Shown here piece by piece: positions 23,717-32,910 of a stretch of 64,000 nt of DNA. The notes under the pieces were generated by a model. That model made no database searches. It was not told the DNA's origin and saw only the letters and a program-made list of their open reading frames with translations. The position numbers were made by a program, and so were the translations under genes. Source of the DNA: Pedobacter metabolipauper. Lineage in GTDB: Bacteria; Bacteroidota; Bacteroidia; Sphingobacteriales; Sphingobacteriaceae. The first letter of the stretch is position 1. Every line of letters begins with the position of its first letter. Location of the stretch: assembly GCF_004362715.1 (NCBI RefSeq), contig NZ_SNYC01000007.1, positions 310,001-374,000 on the forward strand, written 5' to 3'.

Positions 23717-24946
23717 ATGTATTATAAAGTCATTGCAAGCCTGATCTTGTTGTCTTGTGTTCCTGTTGCTTTATCAGCACAAGACGCCACTTCCATTATT
23801 CCACGGGATAGTATTATAAGAGATACGTCTGCACAAACAGACTTAATTGATCTTGCCAAGAAGTTCTTTCGTATCCGTCCCCAGAAAATAAGGGTAGAGC
23901 GGGATAAGAAAATTTATTTTTCTATCCTCCCGGTTGGGGCAGGCGTTCCGGGTGGTAGTGGAAGGGCATTGATCACTTCAACTACCGCGGCAACCTACCT
24001 TGGTCCGCAACGTACCACGAATATTTCAAGTGCTACATTTATGCCTTACTGGAATTTTAAAGGACGCTTTGGATTGCCATTAAGAACCAGCATCTGGCTT
24101 CCTGATAATACATGGACCATACAAGGCGACACCAGGTTCCTGGTTTACCCGCAATATACCTGGGGATTAGGCAATGGCCGCGATTACGGAGAAGAAACCC
24201 TTGTTAATTATAAATATATCCGTTTTTACCAAAGTGCCTTAAAACGTATTAAGCCCTATTTGTTTGCAGGTATGGGTTATAATTTAGATTATCATTTTAA
24301 CGTTAAAAGTGACGATCCCAATGTTGATCTGGGCGAATACACGGGTTATGCTAATGGAACAGATGGAAATTCATTCTCTTCGGGCGTTACGCTGAATGTA
24401 TTATATGATACCAGAAACAACTCCATCAATCCGTTGCCGGGAGCTTATGCCAACCTGATTTACCAGATAAACCCAACCTTTCTGGGCAGTAAAACGAAAT
24501 GGAACTCACTTTATCTGGATGTTAGAAAATACCTTTCTATAAACCCTGAAAATCCTAACCAGCAGAATACGCTGGGTTTTTGGTCTTATTTGTCGACCGT
24601 ATTCAATAGTAATGCTCCTTATCTTGATTTACCAAGCATAGGCTGGGATCCTTATAACAGGTCTGGCAGGGGAATAGATCAAAATCGTTATCGTGGAAAA
24701 ACCTTGTTTTATTTGGAAAGTGAATACCGAAGGGACATCACCAGAAATGGTTTACTGGGCTTTGTTGTATTTGCGAATGCAAATACGGTAAGCGGATCAA
24801 AATCTTTGTTTACATCGTGGCATCCGGCAGCTGGTACCGGTTTAAGGATTAAATTCAATAAAGGTTCCAATACGAATATTGGTATAGATTACGGGGTTAG
24901 TAAAGGCTATAATTCATTTATATTTGGGCTTGGTGAAGCATTTTAA
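23717..24946 (+). CDS. Outer-membrane beta-barrel protein, BamA/TamA (Omp85) barrel type
   Basis: A 409-residue protein with a signal peptide (LILLSCVPVALSAQ, cut after AQ). Short N-terminal region with a basic patch RPQKIRVERDKKIYFS, then a strand-rich barrel, including the VTLNVLYDTRNNSINPLPGA block, in which the Y-D-T-R-N-x-x-x-x-P pattern is the usual Omp85 surface-antigen signature, and RGKTLFYLESEYRRDI. No POTRA domains precede it, so it is one of the short, POTRA-less barrels common in Bacteroidota. The role is not known; outer-membrane channel or assembly factor is possible. Confidence 0.85.
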   Translation: MYYKVIASLILLSCVPVALSAQDATSIIPRDSIIRDTSAQTDLIDLAKKFFRIRPQKIRVERDKKIYFSILPVGAGVPGGSGRALITSTTAATYLGPQRTTNISSATFMPYWNFKGRFGLPLRTSIWLPDNTWTIQGDTRFLVYPQYTWGLGNGRDYGEETLVNYKYIRFYQSALKRIKPYLFAGMGYNLDYHFNVKSDDPNVDLGEYTGYANGTDGNSFSSGVTLNVLYDTRNNSINPLPGAYANLIYQINPTFLGSKTKWNSLYLDVRKYLSINPENPNQQNTLGFWSYLSTVFNSNAPYLDLPSIGWDPYNRSGRGIDQNRYRGKTLFYLESEYRRDITRNGLLGFVVFANANTVSGSKSLFTSWHPAAGTGLRIKFNKGSNTNIGIDYGVSKGYNSFIFGLGEAF

Positions 24947-25015
24947 TGTATTTCTGTCATTTATGAATTAACTATATTTAGGAATTATAGTTAAGTTTGG
25001 ATTAAAAGGGGCAGC

Positions 25016-25600
25016 ATGCATCAGGATAGATCGGATTTTGCAGAGGATGCGGAGCTTTTACTTAAGCTAAGTGAGGGGAGTAAACCGGCTTTCGATACTT
25101 TATACAACAAGTATTGGAAACAAGTTTATAATACGGCATTTAAACGATTATATGATGCTGAAAGGGCACAGGATGTTGCACAGGATGTCTTTGTACAACT
25201 TTGGGTTAGAGGTACCAAATCACCAATTGAAAATCTTCCGGCTTATTTAATGGTATCTGCCAGGAATGGCGTATTTAAACTTTTAGAGAAGGAAGGGAAA
25301 TATGCGCAACTGCCGGATGACACCGCTAATCGTTTAGAAGACCCCTTAGACCGGGCAGATGCAGCTGTTCTCCATGAGGAATTTATGAATGCATTTAATC
25401 AGCTTGTTAATTCATTGCCCAATCAACAACGGATTATTTTTAAGCTGCGCTTTGAAGATGATATGTCCAGTCAGCAAATTGCCGATCTGTTGCAAATTTC
25501 ACCTAAAACGGTAAGAAATCAATTGGGTAAAGCTTTATCTTCTTTAAGAGATACCCTTCTTTTGATGAATTTGCTAATTATTTTGTATTCCAGTAAATAA
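25016..25600 (+). CDS. ECF RNA polymerase sigma factor (FecI-like) of the second SusCD locus
   Basis: A 194-residue sigma factor with region 2 (AFDTLYNKYWKQVYNTAFKR, AERAQDVAQDVFVQLWVR) and region 4 (NSLPNQQRIIFKLRFEDDMS, then SQQIADLLQISPKTVRNQLG). The C-terminus is hydrophobic (LLLMNLLIILYSSK). An 8-residue gap pattern like that of the factor at 5553 fits the same clade. The gene lies 120 bp upstream of its FecR partner and starts the locus that ends at TlpA (35522). Confidence 0.93.
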   Translation: MHQDRSDFAEDAELLLKLSEGSKPAFDTLYNKYWKQVYNTAFKRLYDAERAQDVAQDVFVQLWVRGTKSPIENLPAYLMVSARNGVFKLLEKEGKYAQLPDDTANRLEDPLDRADAAVLHEEFMNAFNQLVNSLPNQQRIIFKLRFEDDMSSQQIADLLQISPKTVRNQLGKALSSLRDTLLLMNLLIILYSSK

Positions 25601-25720
25601 ATATCCCGATTATGGGTTGTTTTCTGCTCATCTAGCGGATTTTTGAATAAATATTGAAATTATTTTCAATTGGCGTGGGCTATTTTGAATTTTCTGACTC
25701 ATGTAGTTAGAATACTGACG

Positions 25721-26929
25721 ATGAACAACCCGTACAAATCCTATTTTCAAAACTTATTAAAGAAATACAGGCTTGGAAATGCCACTTTTGAAGAACAAAA
25801 TTTCCTGGAAAAATACTACAATTTACACGATTCTGAAGAAGATCTGATCAACGCTGAAAATGAATCTGACTTTAATCCGGTTAAAGATTCGATAAAGAAA
25901 CGTATTGATCTAGAGATTCTAAATGTTGCAGAAAGAGAATCAGCAAGGCGTACAAAAAAGCTTTGGTCCAGGTATGCTGCTGCGGCAGCACTTTTTTTTG
26001 TTGTGTCTGCTACAATTTATTTATTAACCCAGCCCGGGTCAATTAATACATACCTGGCATCAGGTTCCGACGATCTGGCTCCGGGCGGCAATAAGGCTAT
26101 CCTTACGCTTGCAAATGGTAAAAAGATCATCCTTGATGATGTAATCAAAGGAGAAATAGCCCAGGAGTCTGGGATCAGCATCCGGAAGACTGCCGACGGG
26201 CAAATTATCTATACCGTAAGCGATGACCATACCTTAGATGCATCGTTACCAATTCCTACAAACACCATAACTACGCCTAACGGGGGTAAATATCAAATCA
26301 TTCTACCTGATGGTACCAAAACCATGTTAAATGCTGGTTCTTCCCTTACTTTTCCAACTGCTTTTATAGGTACTGAACGTTTGGTTTACTTAAATGGGGA
26401 AGCCTATTTTGAAGTTACTAAAAATAAAGAAATGCCTTTCCGTGTCAATGCCGCAATGCAGTCCATCGAAGTTTTAGGTACACATTTTAACATCAATGCC
26501 TACGGTGATGAGCCGGCCATTAAAACTACACTGCTGGAAGGCTCTGTTAAGGTTTCGTCAGGTCAAAATTCGGCAATACTTGTTCCTGGACAGCAAAGCC
26601 TGATCAAGTGGGATGACTCCCGGAATATTGTGAAGCAATTTGCTGACCTGGAGAAGGAGACGGCCTGGAAGGATAACCTGTTTTCTTTTGATAACGATGA
26701 TCTTCGCGCCGTTATGCGCCAGATTTCTAGATGGTATGATGCAGAAGTGGTCTATGTAGGCGATTTCCCTGATGAAAAGTTCTTTGGAGAAATATCAAGG
26801 AACAGCAACCTTTCTGAAGTAGCTAAAATATTTGAACTTAATAATATCCACCTGAATATTTCAGGTAAAACCATAAAAGTGTCCTACAACCAGACGCTCA
26901 ATACAAAAACCAGTCAACTAAATCTTTAA
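25721..26929 (+). CDS. FecR family anti-sigma factor
   Basis: Read from the ATG at 25721, 402 residues (an in-frame start at 25670 adds 17 residues of poor quality). N-terminal sigma-binding part YFQNLLKKYRLGNATFEEQN; membrane helix near 86-106 (YAAAAALFFVVSATIYLLTQ); FecR domain with TPNGGKYQIILPDGTKTMLN and EVLGTHFNINAY; C-terminal DUF4974 region with FSFDNDDLRAVMRQISRWYD. It holds the sigma factor at 25016 and is released by the SusC protein at 27086. Confidence 0.95.
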   Translation: MNNPYKSYFQNLLKKYRLGNATFEEQNFLEKYYNLHDSEEDLINAENESDFNPVKDSIKKRIDLEILNVAERESARRTKKLWSRYAAAAALFFVVSATIYLLTQPGSINTYLASGSDDLAPGGNKAILTLANGKKIILDDVIKGEIAQESGISIRKTADGQIIYTVSDDHTLDASLPIPTNTITTPNGGKYQIILPDGTKTMLNAGSSLTFPTAFIGTERLVYLNGEAYFEVTKNKEMPFRVNAAMQSIEVLGTHFNINAYGDEPAIKTTLLEGSVKVSSGQNSAILVPGQQSLIKWDDSRNIVKQFADLEKETAWKDNLFSFDNDDLRAVMRQISRWYDAEVVYVGDFPDEKFFGEISRNSNLSEVAKIFELNNIHLNISGKTIKVSYNQTLNTKTSQLNL

Positions 26930-27085
26930 CAAACTAAACCAAATTTATGATTCGAAAGCTACTCATTATTTAGAACCACACGAAGAAAAAAAGCCGAAAG
27001 TGTCTCACCACTTCCGGCATCAAAAAGGTCTGCAGCAACAGTTGATCCTAAGCTGCATTTTTTTAACCTAATCCTATTCAAAAGT
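26930..27085 (+). promoter_or_regulatory. SusC leader with short frame, hairpin and weak terminator
   Basis: Between FecR and SusC: a short frame ATG...TAG at 26947-26973 (eight codons), the hairpin GCCGAAAGTG/CACTTCCGGC at 26993-27018 with a 6-nt loop, and a weak terminator (GCAGC 27032-27036, GCTGC 27052-27056, then seven T residues to 27064). The hairpin resembles the one at 8669-8693 in the other locus. It may hold back SusC transcription until read-through. Confidence 0.45.
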
Positions 27086-30000
27086 ATGAAATTAACTTTT
27101 CTTTACAAACCCGTGTGCAAAATGCGGAGTGTAAAGTATAAATTCCTAATAGTGATGAAATTAACTGCTATTTTATTACTGATCGGCACCTTACATTTGT
27201 CTGCCGCAAGCTATTCGCAAAAAGTAACCATCTCCAGGCGCAATACCACCTTGAGTGCCATTTTTAAAGACATTAAGAAACAAACCGGTTACCTGTTTTT
27301 CTACAATGGAAGCGTAAACATAAATGGTCAGAAGTTAGATGTTGAATTGAATAATGTGCCTCTTGAAGAGGCCTTGAATACATTTTTAAAAAACCAGAAC
27401 CTCAATTTTAGTATCGTTGATAAGACCATCGTAATCCGTAATGAAATTCTGAATGTGATCAAAGACCTGAATGTTAATAAGCAGATCGAAGTCACAGGTA
27501 AGGTAATTGACAGCAAAACTCAAACGGGCATTCCGGGTGTAAATGTTTCTATCAAAGGAAATAAGAACATCAGGGCACAAACCAATGATAAAGGTGAATT
27601 TAGAATTAATGCCGAACCAACTGATATCCTCGTATTCAGTTATATTGGCTTTAAAGAAAAAGAGGTAAAAGCCGGCGATAGTAAGTTCTTCACCATTAGT
27701 TTAGAAGAGCAGATCAATCAGATGAACGATGTGGTAGTAACTGGTTATCAGACCATTAAAAAGGAAAGCTTTACCGGGAATGCGGTAGTGATTAAGGGGG
27801 CAGACCTGAAGCGGACCAACCCAACAAATCTGTTAAAGGCCATTCAATCCTTTGATCCATCATTCCGGGTGCTGACCAACAACCTTGCAGGTTCTGATCC
27901 AAACGCATTGCCAAGGATCAATGTTCGTGGTGCTACAGCCTTACCGGGACTTCCAAACAGCGTTGATGAGATCCTGGACCGGAATAATCTGGCCAGTTCT
28001 TATAACCTTCCGGCTTTTATATTGGATGGTTTTGAGGTTAACCTGCAAAAGATCGTCGATCTTGACCTAAACCGTATCGAGTCTGTTACCTTATTGAAGG
28101 ATGCTGCGGCAACTGCTGTTTATGGTTCAAGGGCTGCCAATGGTGTAATGGTCATTACTACTAAAGCCCCGGTAGCTGGTAAGCTCCAGTTATCTTACAA
28201 CTATGAGCTGAACTTTACCGCGCCAGACCTTTCAGATTACCATGTGCTGAATGCCAAGGATAAGATTGCTTACGAGCAGCTTGCAGGTTTGTATAATTCA
28301 AATACCCCTGGTAGTGGTGATACACAGCAGGATGTGCTGGATGCAGAGTTGTTTACCCGTCTTAGAAATGTAGCGAGTGGGGTAAACACCTATTGGCTTT
28401 CTCAGCCGCTTAGAAACACCTATGGGCAAAAACACTCTTTAAATGCGCAGGGTGGTGATCAGACTTTCCGTTATGGCGTAGATGTTCGTTACCAGACCCA
28501 ACCGGGAGTAATGAAAGGCTCAACAAGAGACCGCTACAGCGGGGGAATGAACTTTACCTATAATCCCAGCCCAAAGATCATATTCAGAAATGATTTGTCC
28601 ATTAACCAGACTAATGCGGCCAATTCACCCTATGGCAGCTTTTCTACCTATGCGGAAATGAATCCGTATTTCCCTAAAACAGACAGTACCGGACGTACCA
28701 TTCAGGAACTTGCAAGTTGGAGGATAAATACGTTTAGAAATGGCAATGATCAATATCGTACCGACAATATCTTTAATCCGCTTTTTGAAGCAGGTCTGAA
28801 CAATTTTGACAAAAGCGCTTACACGGAAATACTGGATGCATTTTCTGCCGATTACAAGTTGTCACCTAGCTTCCGCATTAAAGGATTGATCAGTTTGAAC
28901 AAAACGATTTCTAAAGCAGATATTTTCCGCTCTCCGTTGAGTAAGGAGTTTTATAATTATGCGACCGATAAACTGAATAACCGCGGCTCATACGACCTGT
29001 ACAATACGGAAAGGACTGCAGTGGATGGAAACCTGACCATTAACTACAACAAACAGATTGGAGAGCACTTCTTCAATATGGTGCTGGGTGCAAACGTACT
29101 GTCTTCAGAATCTGACTATAAGTCGGTCAGTGCACAGGGATTTTCTAACGACAGGTTCACAAACATCGGGTTTGCACGGATCTATAAAGAAAATTCGGCA
29201 CCAGGAGGCAGTGTATTGATCAGTCGTACTGCCGGGGCATTCTTTTCCGGTAACTACTCGTATCAGAATAAATATTTAATGGATGCTTCATTCAGGATAG
29301 ATGGATCTTCTAATTTTGGTTCTAACAAACGTTTTGCACCTTTCTGGGCAGGCGGTTTAGGATGGAATGCTCACAATGAAGATTTCCTGAAAGAATCTGA
29401 CGTAATCAGTCAGCTTAGGTTAAAAGGAAGCATTGGTGTATTGGGATCTGTCGGTTTCTCTCCATATATGTCACGCTCAATCTATCAATACCAAAGTCAA
29501 AACTGGTATTCAACAGGTGTTGGTGCAACAGCCCTTGGTTATGGAAACAGCAACTTAGAATGGCAAAAAACGCGCACCTATGATGCAGGCTTAGACCTGG
29601 GATTTCTTAAAGATCGCTTTGTGATCAGTCCGCGGTATTATTATAAGCTTACCAAGGGTCTGATTACGGACATTAACCTGTCTCCATCAACCGGCTTTAC
29701 CAGTTACAAGGAAAATCTGGGGGATATGGCAAATAAGGGCTATGAGATCTATTTTCAAGCCAATGTTTTAACCAATAAGGATCTGAACATCAATCTGACT
29801 GGTAACCTTGGACATAACACCAATACCATTGTTAAGATCTCAAATTCGTTAAAGGCCTTCAACAATAAAATTGATGATCTGCAGAACAATGTAGACAGTA
29901 ACCTATACAGTCTTCCAATTCTCCGTTACAATGAAGGACAATCATTAAACACCATATATGGTGTTAAATCTTTAGGGATTGATCCGGAAAATGGCCGGGA

Positions 30001-30526
30001 GATCTATGTAAAGAAAGACGGCTCTTTGACCTATGATTACGACATTAAAGATACACAGCCTATTGGTAACAGCACTCCGGCTGCAGAAGGTAACTTTGGC
30101 GGTAACATCAGTTACAAAGGGTTTATGTTCAGCTTTAGCCTGTACTACAAATTTGGCGGACAAACCTACAATCAAACCTTGATTGACCGGATTGAAAATG
30201 CGAACCCACGTTTAAATGTAGATAGCAGGGCATTGACCCAGCGCTGGGTTAAGCCGGGAGACCAGGCCCTGTACAAGAACATTACCGACCTTACACTGAC
30301 GCGTGCGAGTTCCCGCTTCATTCAGAAAGATAACCTGATCGACTTGCAGTCTGTGTATTTATCATACGACTTTAAAAAAGACTTTATTAAAAGGGCAGGT
30401 TTCCAGAATTTAAGGGCTGCAGTTACGATGAATGACATTTACCGGGTATCCAGTGTAGAGATTGAACGCGGAATTGATTCACCTTTTGCGCGGAGTTTAA
30501 CCTTCTCATTACAAGCCTCATTTTAA
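27086..30526 (+). CDS. SusC/RagA-type TonB-dependent transporter with STN domain
   Basis: A 1146-residue receptor. The signal peptide sits after an extension (MKLTAILLLIGTLHLSAASY starting near residue 24, at 27155). Order: STN domain (~45-125, VTISRRNTTLSAIFKDIKKQ), Ig-like carboxypeptidase-regulatory domain (~135-215, EVTGKVIDSKTQTGIPGVNV), plug (with TGYQTIKKESFTGNAVVIKG, then VESVTLLKDAAATAVYGSRA), barrel ending SFARSLTFSLQASF-like (here PFARSLTFSLQASF). The plug loop is unusually long before the VESVTLLKDAA block. STN links it to the FecR upstream. Partner: the SusD protein 11 bp downstream. Confidence 0.95.
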   Translation: MKLTFLYKPVCKMRSVKYKFLIVMKLTAILLLIGTLHLSAASYSQKVTISRRNTTLSAIFKDIKKQTGYLFFYNGSVNINGQKLDVELNNVPLEEALNTFLKNQNLNFSIVDKTIVIRNEILNVIKDLNVNKQIEVTGKVIDSKTQTGIPGVNVSIKGNKNIRAQTNDKGEFRINAEPTDILVFSYIGFKEKEVKAGDSKFFTISLEEQINQMNDVVVTGYQTIKKESFTGNAVVIKGADLKRTNPTNLLKAIQSFDPSFRVLTNNLAGSDPNALPRINVRGATALPGLPNSVDEILDRNNLASSYNLPAFILDGFEVNLQKIVDLDLNRIESVTLLKDAAATAVYGSRAANGVMVITTKAPVAGKLQLSYNYELNFTAPDLSDYHVLNAKDKIAYEQLAGLYNSNTPGSGDTQQDVLDAELFTRLRNVASGVNTYWLSQPLRNTYGQKHSLNAQGGDQTFRYGVDVRYQTQPGVMKGSTRDRYSGGMNFTYNPSPKIIFRNDLSINQTNAANSPYGSFSTYAEMNPYFPKTDSTGRTIQELASWRINTFRNGNDQYRTDNIFNPLFEAGLNNFDKSAYTEILDAFSADYKLSPSFRIKGLISLNKTISKADIFRSPLSKEFYNYATDKLNNRGSYDLYNTERTAVDGNLTINYNKQIGEHFFNMVLGANVLSSESDYKSVSAQGFSNDRFTNIGFARIYKENSAPGGSVLISRTAGAFFSGNYSYQNKYLMDASFRIDGSSNFGSNKRFAPFWAGGLGWNAHNEDFLKESDVISQLRLKGSIGVLGSVGFSPYMSRSIYQYQSQNWYSTGVGATALGYGNSNLEWQKTRTYDAGLDLGFLKDRFVISPRYYYKLTKGLITDINLSPSTGFTSYKENLGDMANKGYEIYFQANVLTNKDLNINLTGNLGHNTNTIVKISNSLKAFNNKIDDLQNNVDSNLYSLPILRYNEGQSLNTIYGVKSLGIDPENGREIYVKKDGSLTYDYDIKDTQPIGNSTPAAEGNFGGNISYKGFMFSFSLYYKFGGQTYNQTLIDRIENANPRLNVDSRALTQRWVKPGDQALYKNITDLTLTRASSRFIQKDNLIDLQSVYLSYDFKKDFIKRAGFQNLRAAVTMNDIYRVSSVEIERGIDSPFARSLTFSLQASF

Positions 30527-30537
30527 CACCTAGCAAC

Positions 30538-32028
30538 ATGAAAAAATATTTATATATACTTATCTCCCTGCTGGTATTCTCATCATGTAAGAAATTTCTT
30601 GATGTTCAGCCAGAATCTGATGTGACTAAAGAACAATTGTTTAGTACAGAAGAAGGTTTTAAAGAAGCACTTAATGGGGTTTACACCTATTGCGCAAGTC
30701 AGGGACTCTATGGTGGCAACCTGACTTTTAGTAACCTGGATATCATGGCTCAAAACTATGATCTGACTAATGCTAACTATCAAAAAGTTGCAGCATTTAG
30801 GTATTCTGATTCGTTTCTGATTGGAAAAAATGACCAGATCTGGGCCAATTGTTACAGTGCCATTGGCAATTGTAATGCTATACTGGAAGCTATAGATGCT
30901 AAAAAGGGAATCTTTCAGGATAAGAACTATGAGCTGATCAAAGGGGAGACACTTACGCTTAGGGCTTATCTGCATTTTGATCTGCTGCGTATGTTTGCAC
31001 CGTCATTTAAAAATAACCCAACTGCACCTGCAATTCCATATGTAACTGTTGTTTCTATCAAGAGCACAGCCTTTTCAAATGTAACCGAGGTGCTGACTAA
31101 AATAATTGAGGATCTTGATGCTGCGAAGACGCTTTTAAGAGTCTCAGATCCTATTATATCGGCAGGCTATGTTGTCGGTTATGCCGATAAAACGTATGAT
31201 AGTTCTGTTCCAATAGATCAAAGATCTACAGAAACCAGCAATGGTTCTTTGTTTCTCCAAAACAGAAGGCACCGCATGAATTATTATTCGGTATGCGGCG
31301 AACTTGCCCGGGTCTATCTGTACAAAGAAGACCTGGCAAACAGTTTGTTAAATGCAAATGTGGTGATTGATTCTAAAAAGTTCCCATGGACTCTTAAAGA
31401 AGATTTCTTCAAGACAGATATCGGGCAGCGCGATAAGATCTTTTACCCGGAATTGATCTCAGCATGGTATATTCCAGATTCTAAACAACATCTGGAAGGA
31501 TTATTTTCTAATGCTGATGCGGGCTACACACCGAGCATCCCTCAAAAGGATATCATCTATGAGAAGGGTACTGTTGGTGCTGATGACTGGCGCTGGCTGC
31601 GCTGGTTTCAGGATGTGCCATCATCCAATTCATCCGGTCGCGCTTACCTTCAGAAGTATATGGTCAACTCTTCCCCAATCCGGAATATGCACCCCCTGGT
31701 AGCTCCGGCAATCCGGCTAACAGAAATGTATTACATCGCTGCTGAAGCAAGCTTTGACCTGGATAAGCCGAAAGCGCTGGCGTACTTTAATACCGTGCGC
31801 AACCACCGTGGTATAGGAGAGGCCCTTCCGGCTGATATTGATAAGAGCACCTTTATTAACAAGCTTGTTGCAGAATGCCGTAAAGAGTTTTATGGAGAAA
31901 GCCAGATCTTCTTTATGAATAAACGCCTAAATAAGGAGATCATCAATACCAATGGACTGGTTTATCCGGCAACCAACAGCATTTTTGTGTTCCCAATTCC
32001 GCTTGATGAACAAGCATATAGAAACTAA
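30538..32028 (+). CDS. SusD/RagB-type surface lipoprotein
   Basis: A 496-residue SusD family protein with lipoprotein signal (LISLLVFSSCKKF, Cys near residue 18). The helical region shows GETLTLRAYLHFDLLRMFAP, and the C-terminal domain holds PAIRLTEMYYIAAEASFDLD, NTVRNHRGIG and VAECRKEFYGESQIFFMNKR, closing near VFPIPLDEQAYRN. It is tightly coupled to SusC (11 bp gap). It lids the transporter and binds the ligand, which is not deducible. Confidence 0.93.
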   Translation: MKKYLYILISLLVFSSCKKFLDVQPESDVTKEQLFSTEEGFKEALNGVYTYCASQGLYGGNLTFSNLDIMAQNYDLTNANYQKVAAFRYSDSFLIGKNDQIWANCYSAIGNCNAILEAIDAKKGIFQDKNYELIKGETLTLRAYLHFDLLRMFAPSFKNNPTAPAIPYVTVVSIKSTAFSNVTEVLTKIIEDLDAAKTLLRVSDPIISAGYVVGYADKTYDSSVPIDQRSTETSNGSLFLQNRRHRMNYYSVCGELARVYLYKEDLANSLLNANVVIDSKKFPWTLKEDFFKTDIGQRDKIFYPELISAWYIPDSKQHLEGLFSNADAGYTPSIPQKDIIYEKGTVGADDWRWLRWFQDVPSSNSSGRAYLQKYMVNSSPIRNMHPLVAPAIRLTEMYYIAAEASFDLDKPKALAYFNTVRNHRGIGEALPADIDKSTFINKLVAECRKEFYGESQIFFMNKRLNKEIINTNGLVYPATNSIFVFPIPLDEQAYRN

Positions 32029-32041
32029 ACCAGAAAAGATT

Positions 32042-32890
32042 ATGAAAAAGAATATATGCTATATTTTTCTGCTAAGTGTACTCTTATTTGCGTGCAAAAA
32101 GGATGATGACTTTGCTTACAATTCTCCGGATAACATTTATCTGAACTACTTTGATGAAGATGGTGTTTTAGATACCTTACCGGTAACGTATTCCTTCGCA
32201 TCTAGTCCCGGGCTTTCCAGGGATACGGTTTGGATTCCGGTAACCATTTCCGGAAAACGGGCTTCCAAAGACAGAAAGTTTGTTTTAACGGAGGTAGACA
32301 GCACCTCCACTGCGGTTAAAGATCTGCACTACGAAGCCTTAAAGCCCTATTATATTATGCCTGCAGATTCCGGTAGTATTAAAGTACCGGTAATCATTAG
32401 AAATATTGATCCTGAACTGGCCAATAAATCCGTTGCTTTAACCATCCGTATCGTTGGGAATGAAGATTTTGGGCAGGGTCTGCCAATTCGTTTAAGAACA
32501 AAAACCATCTTTTATTCTAACCGGCTGGAACAACCATCATGGTGGATCTATTGGCAGGGTAACTTAGGTCCGTACAGCAGGGTAACCCATCAGCTGTTTT
32601 TAATCTCTGGCGGACAAGACCTGGTCAATCCTGGTGCTCCGAACGGCTATCTGCAGATACCGAGAACACTGTATTATCTTGAAAACCTGAGGCAGTTTGT
32701 AAAAGATCCATTTACCTGGGTATCCAGAAATCCTGCAAAAGGATATGTACTCACCAAGAGAACCGATGGTACGAATGATTATGATTTTTATAATACCAGT
32801 TCACCGGAGATAAAGTTCTATGTGAAGTACTTTCCGCAGGTAAATGGTTATTTCTTTATCAATGAGGCTGGTTCTCAAATTGTAATGTAG
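32042..32890 (+). CDS. DUF4843 family surface lipoprotein
   Basis: Start at 32042 (282 residues): an upstream in-frame start at 31952 lies inside the SusD gene and precedes the lipoprotein signal, so it is rejected. Signal IFLLSVLLFACKKDDD with Cys near residue 17. The mature protein matches the DUF4843 pattern: NIYLNYFDEDGVLDTLPVTY, VTISGKRASKDRKFVLTEVD, HYEALKPYYIMPADSGSIKV, and a NRLEQPSWWIYWQGNLGPYS ending. DUF4843 proteins are found after SusD genes and look like surface ligand-binding proteins. It overlaps nothing real and is spaced 13 bp from SusD. Confidence 0.85.
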   Translation: MKKNICYIFLLSVLLFACKKDDDFAYNSPDNIYLNYFDEDGVLDTLPVTYSFASSPGLSRDTVWIPVTISGKRASKDRKFVLTEVDSTSTAVKDLHYEALKPYYIMPADSGSIKVPVIIRNIDPELANKSVALTIRIVGNEDFGQGLPIRLRTKTIFYSNRLEQPSWWIYWQGNLGPYSRVTHQLFLISGGQDLVNPGAPNGYLQIPRTLYYLENLRQFVKDPFTWVSRNPAKGYVLTKRTDGTNDYDFYNTSSPEIKFYVKYFPQVNGYFFINEAGSQIVM

Positions 32891-32910
32891 CTCATATAAA
32901 AATTAAGAAC

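Noticed and set aside
31952..32041. Longer start for the DUF4843 gene inside SusD
   Set aside because: It would put 30 residues before a clean lipoprotein signal; the ATG at 32042 fits.
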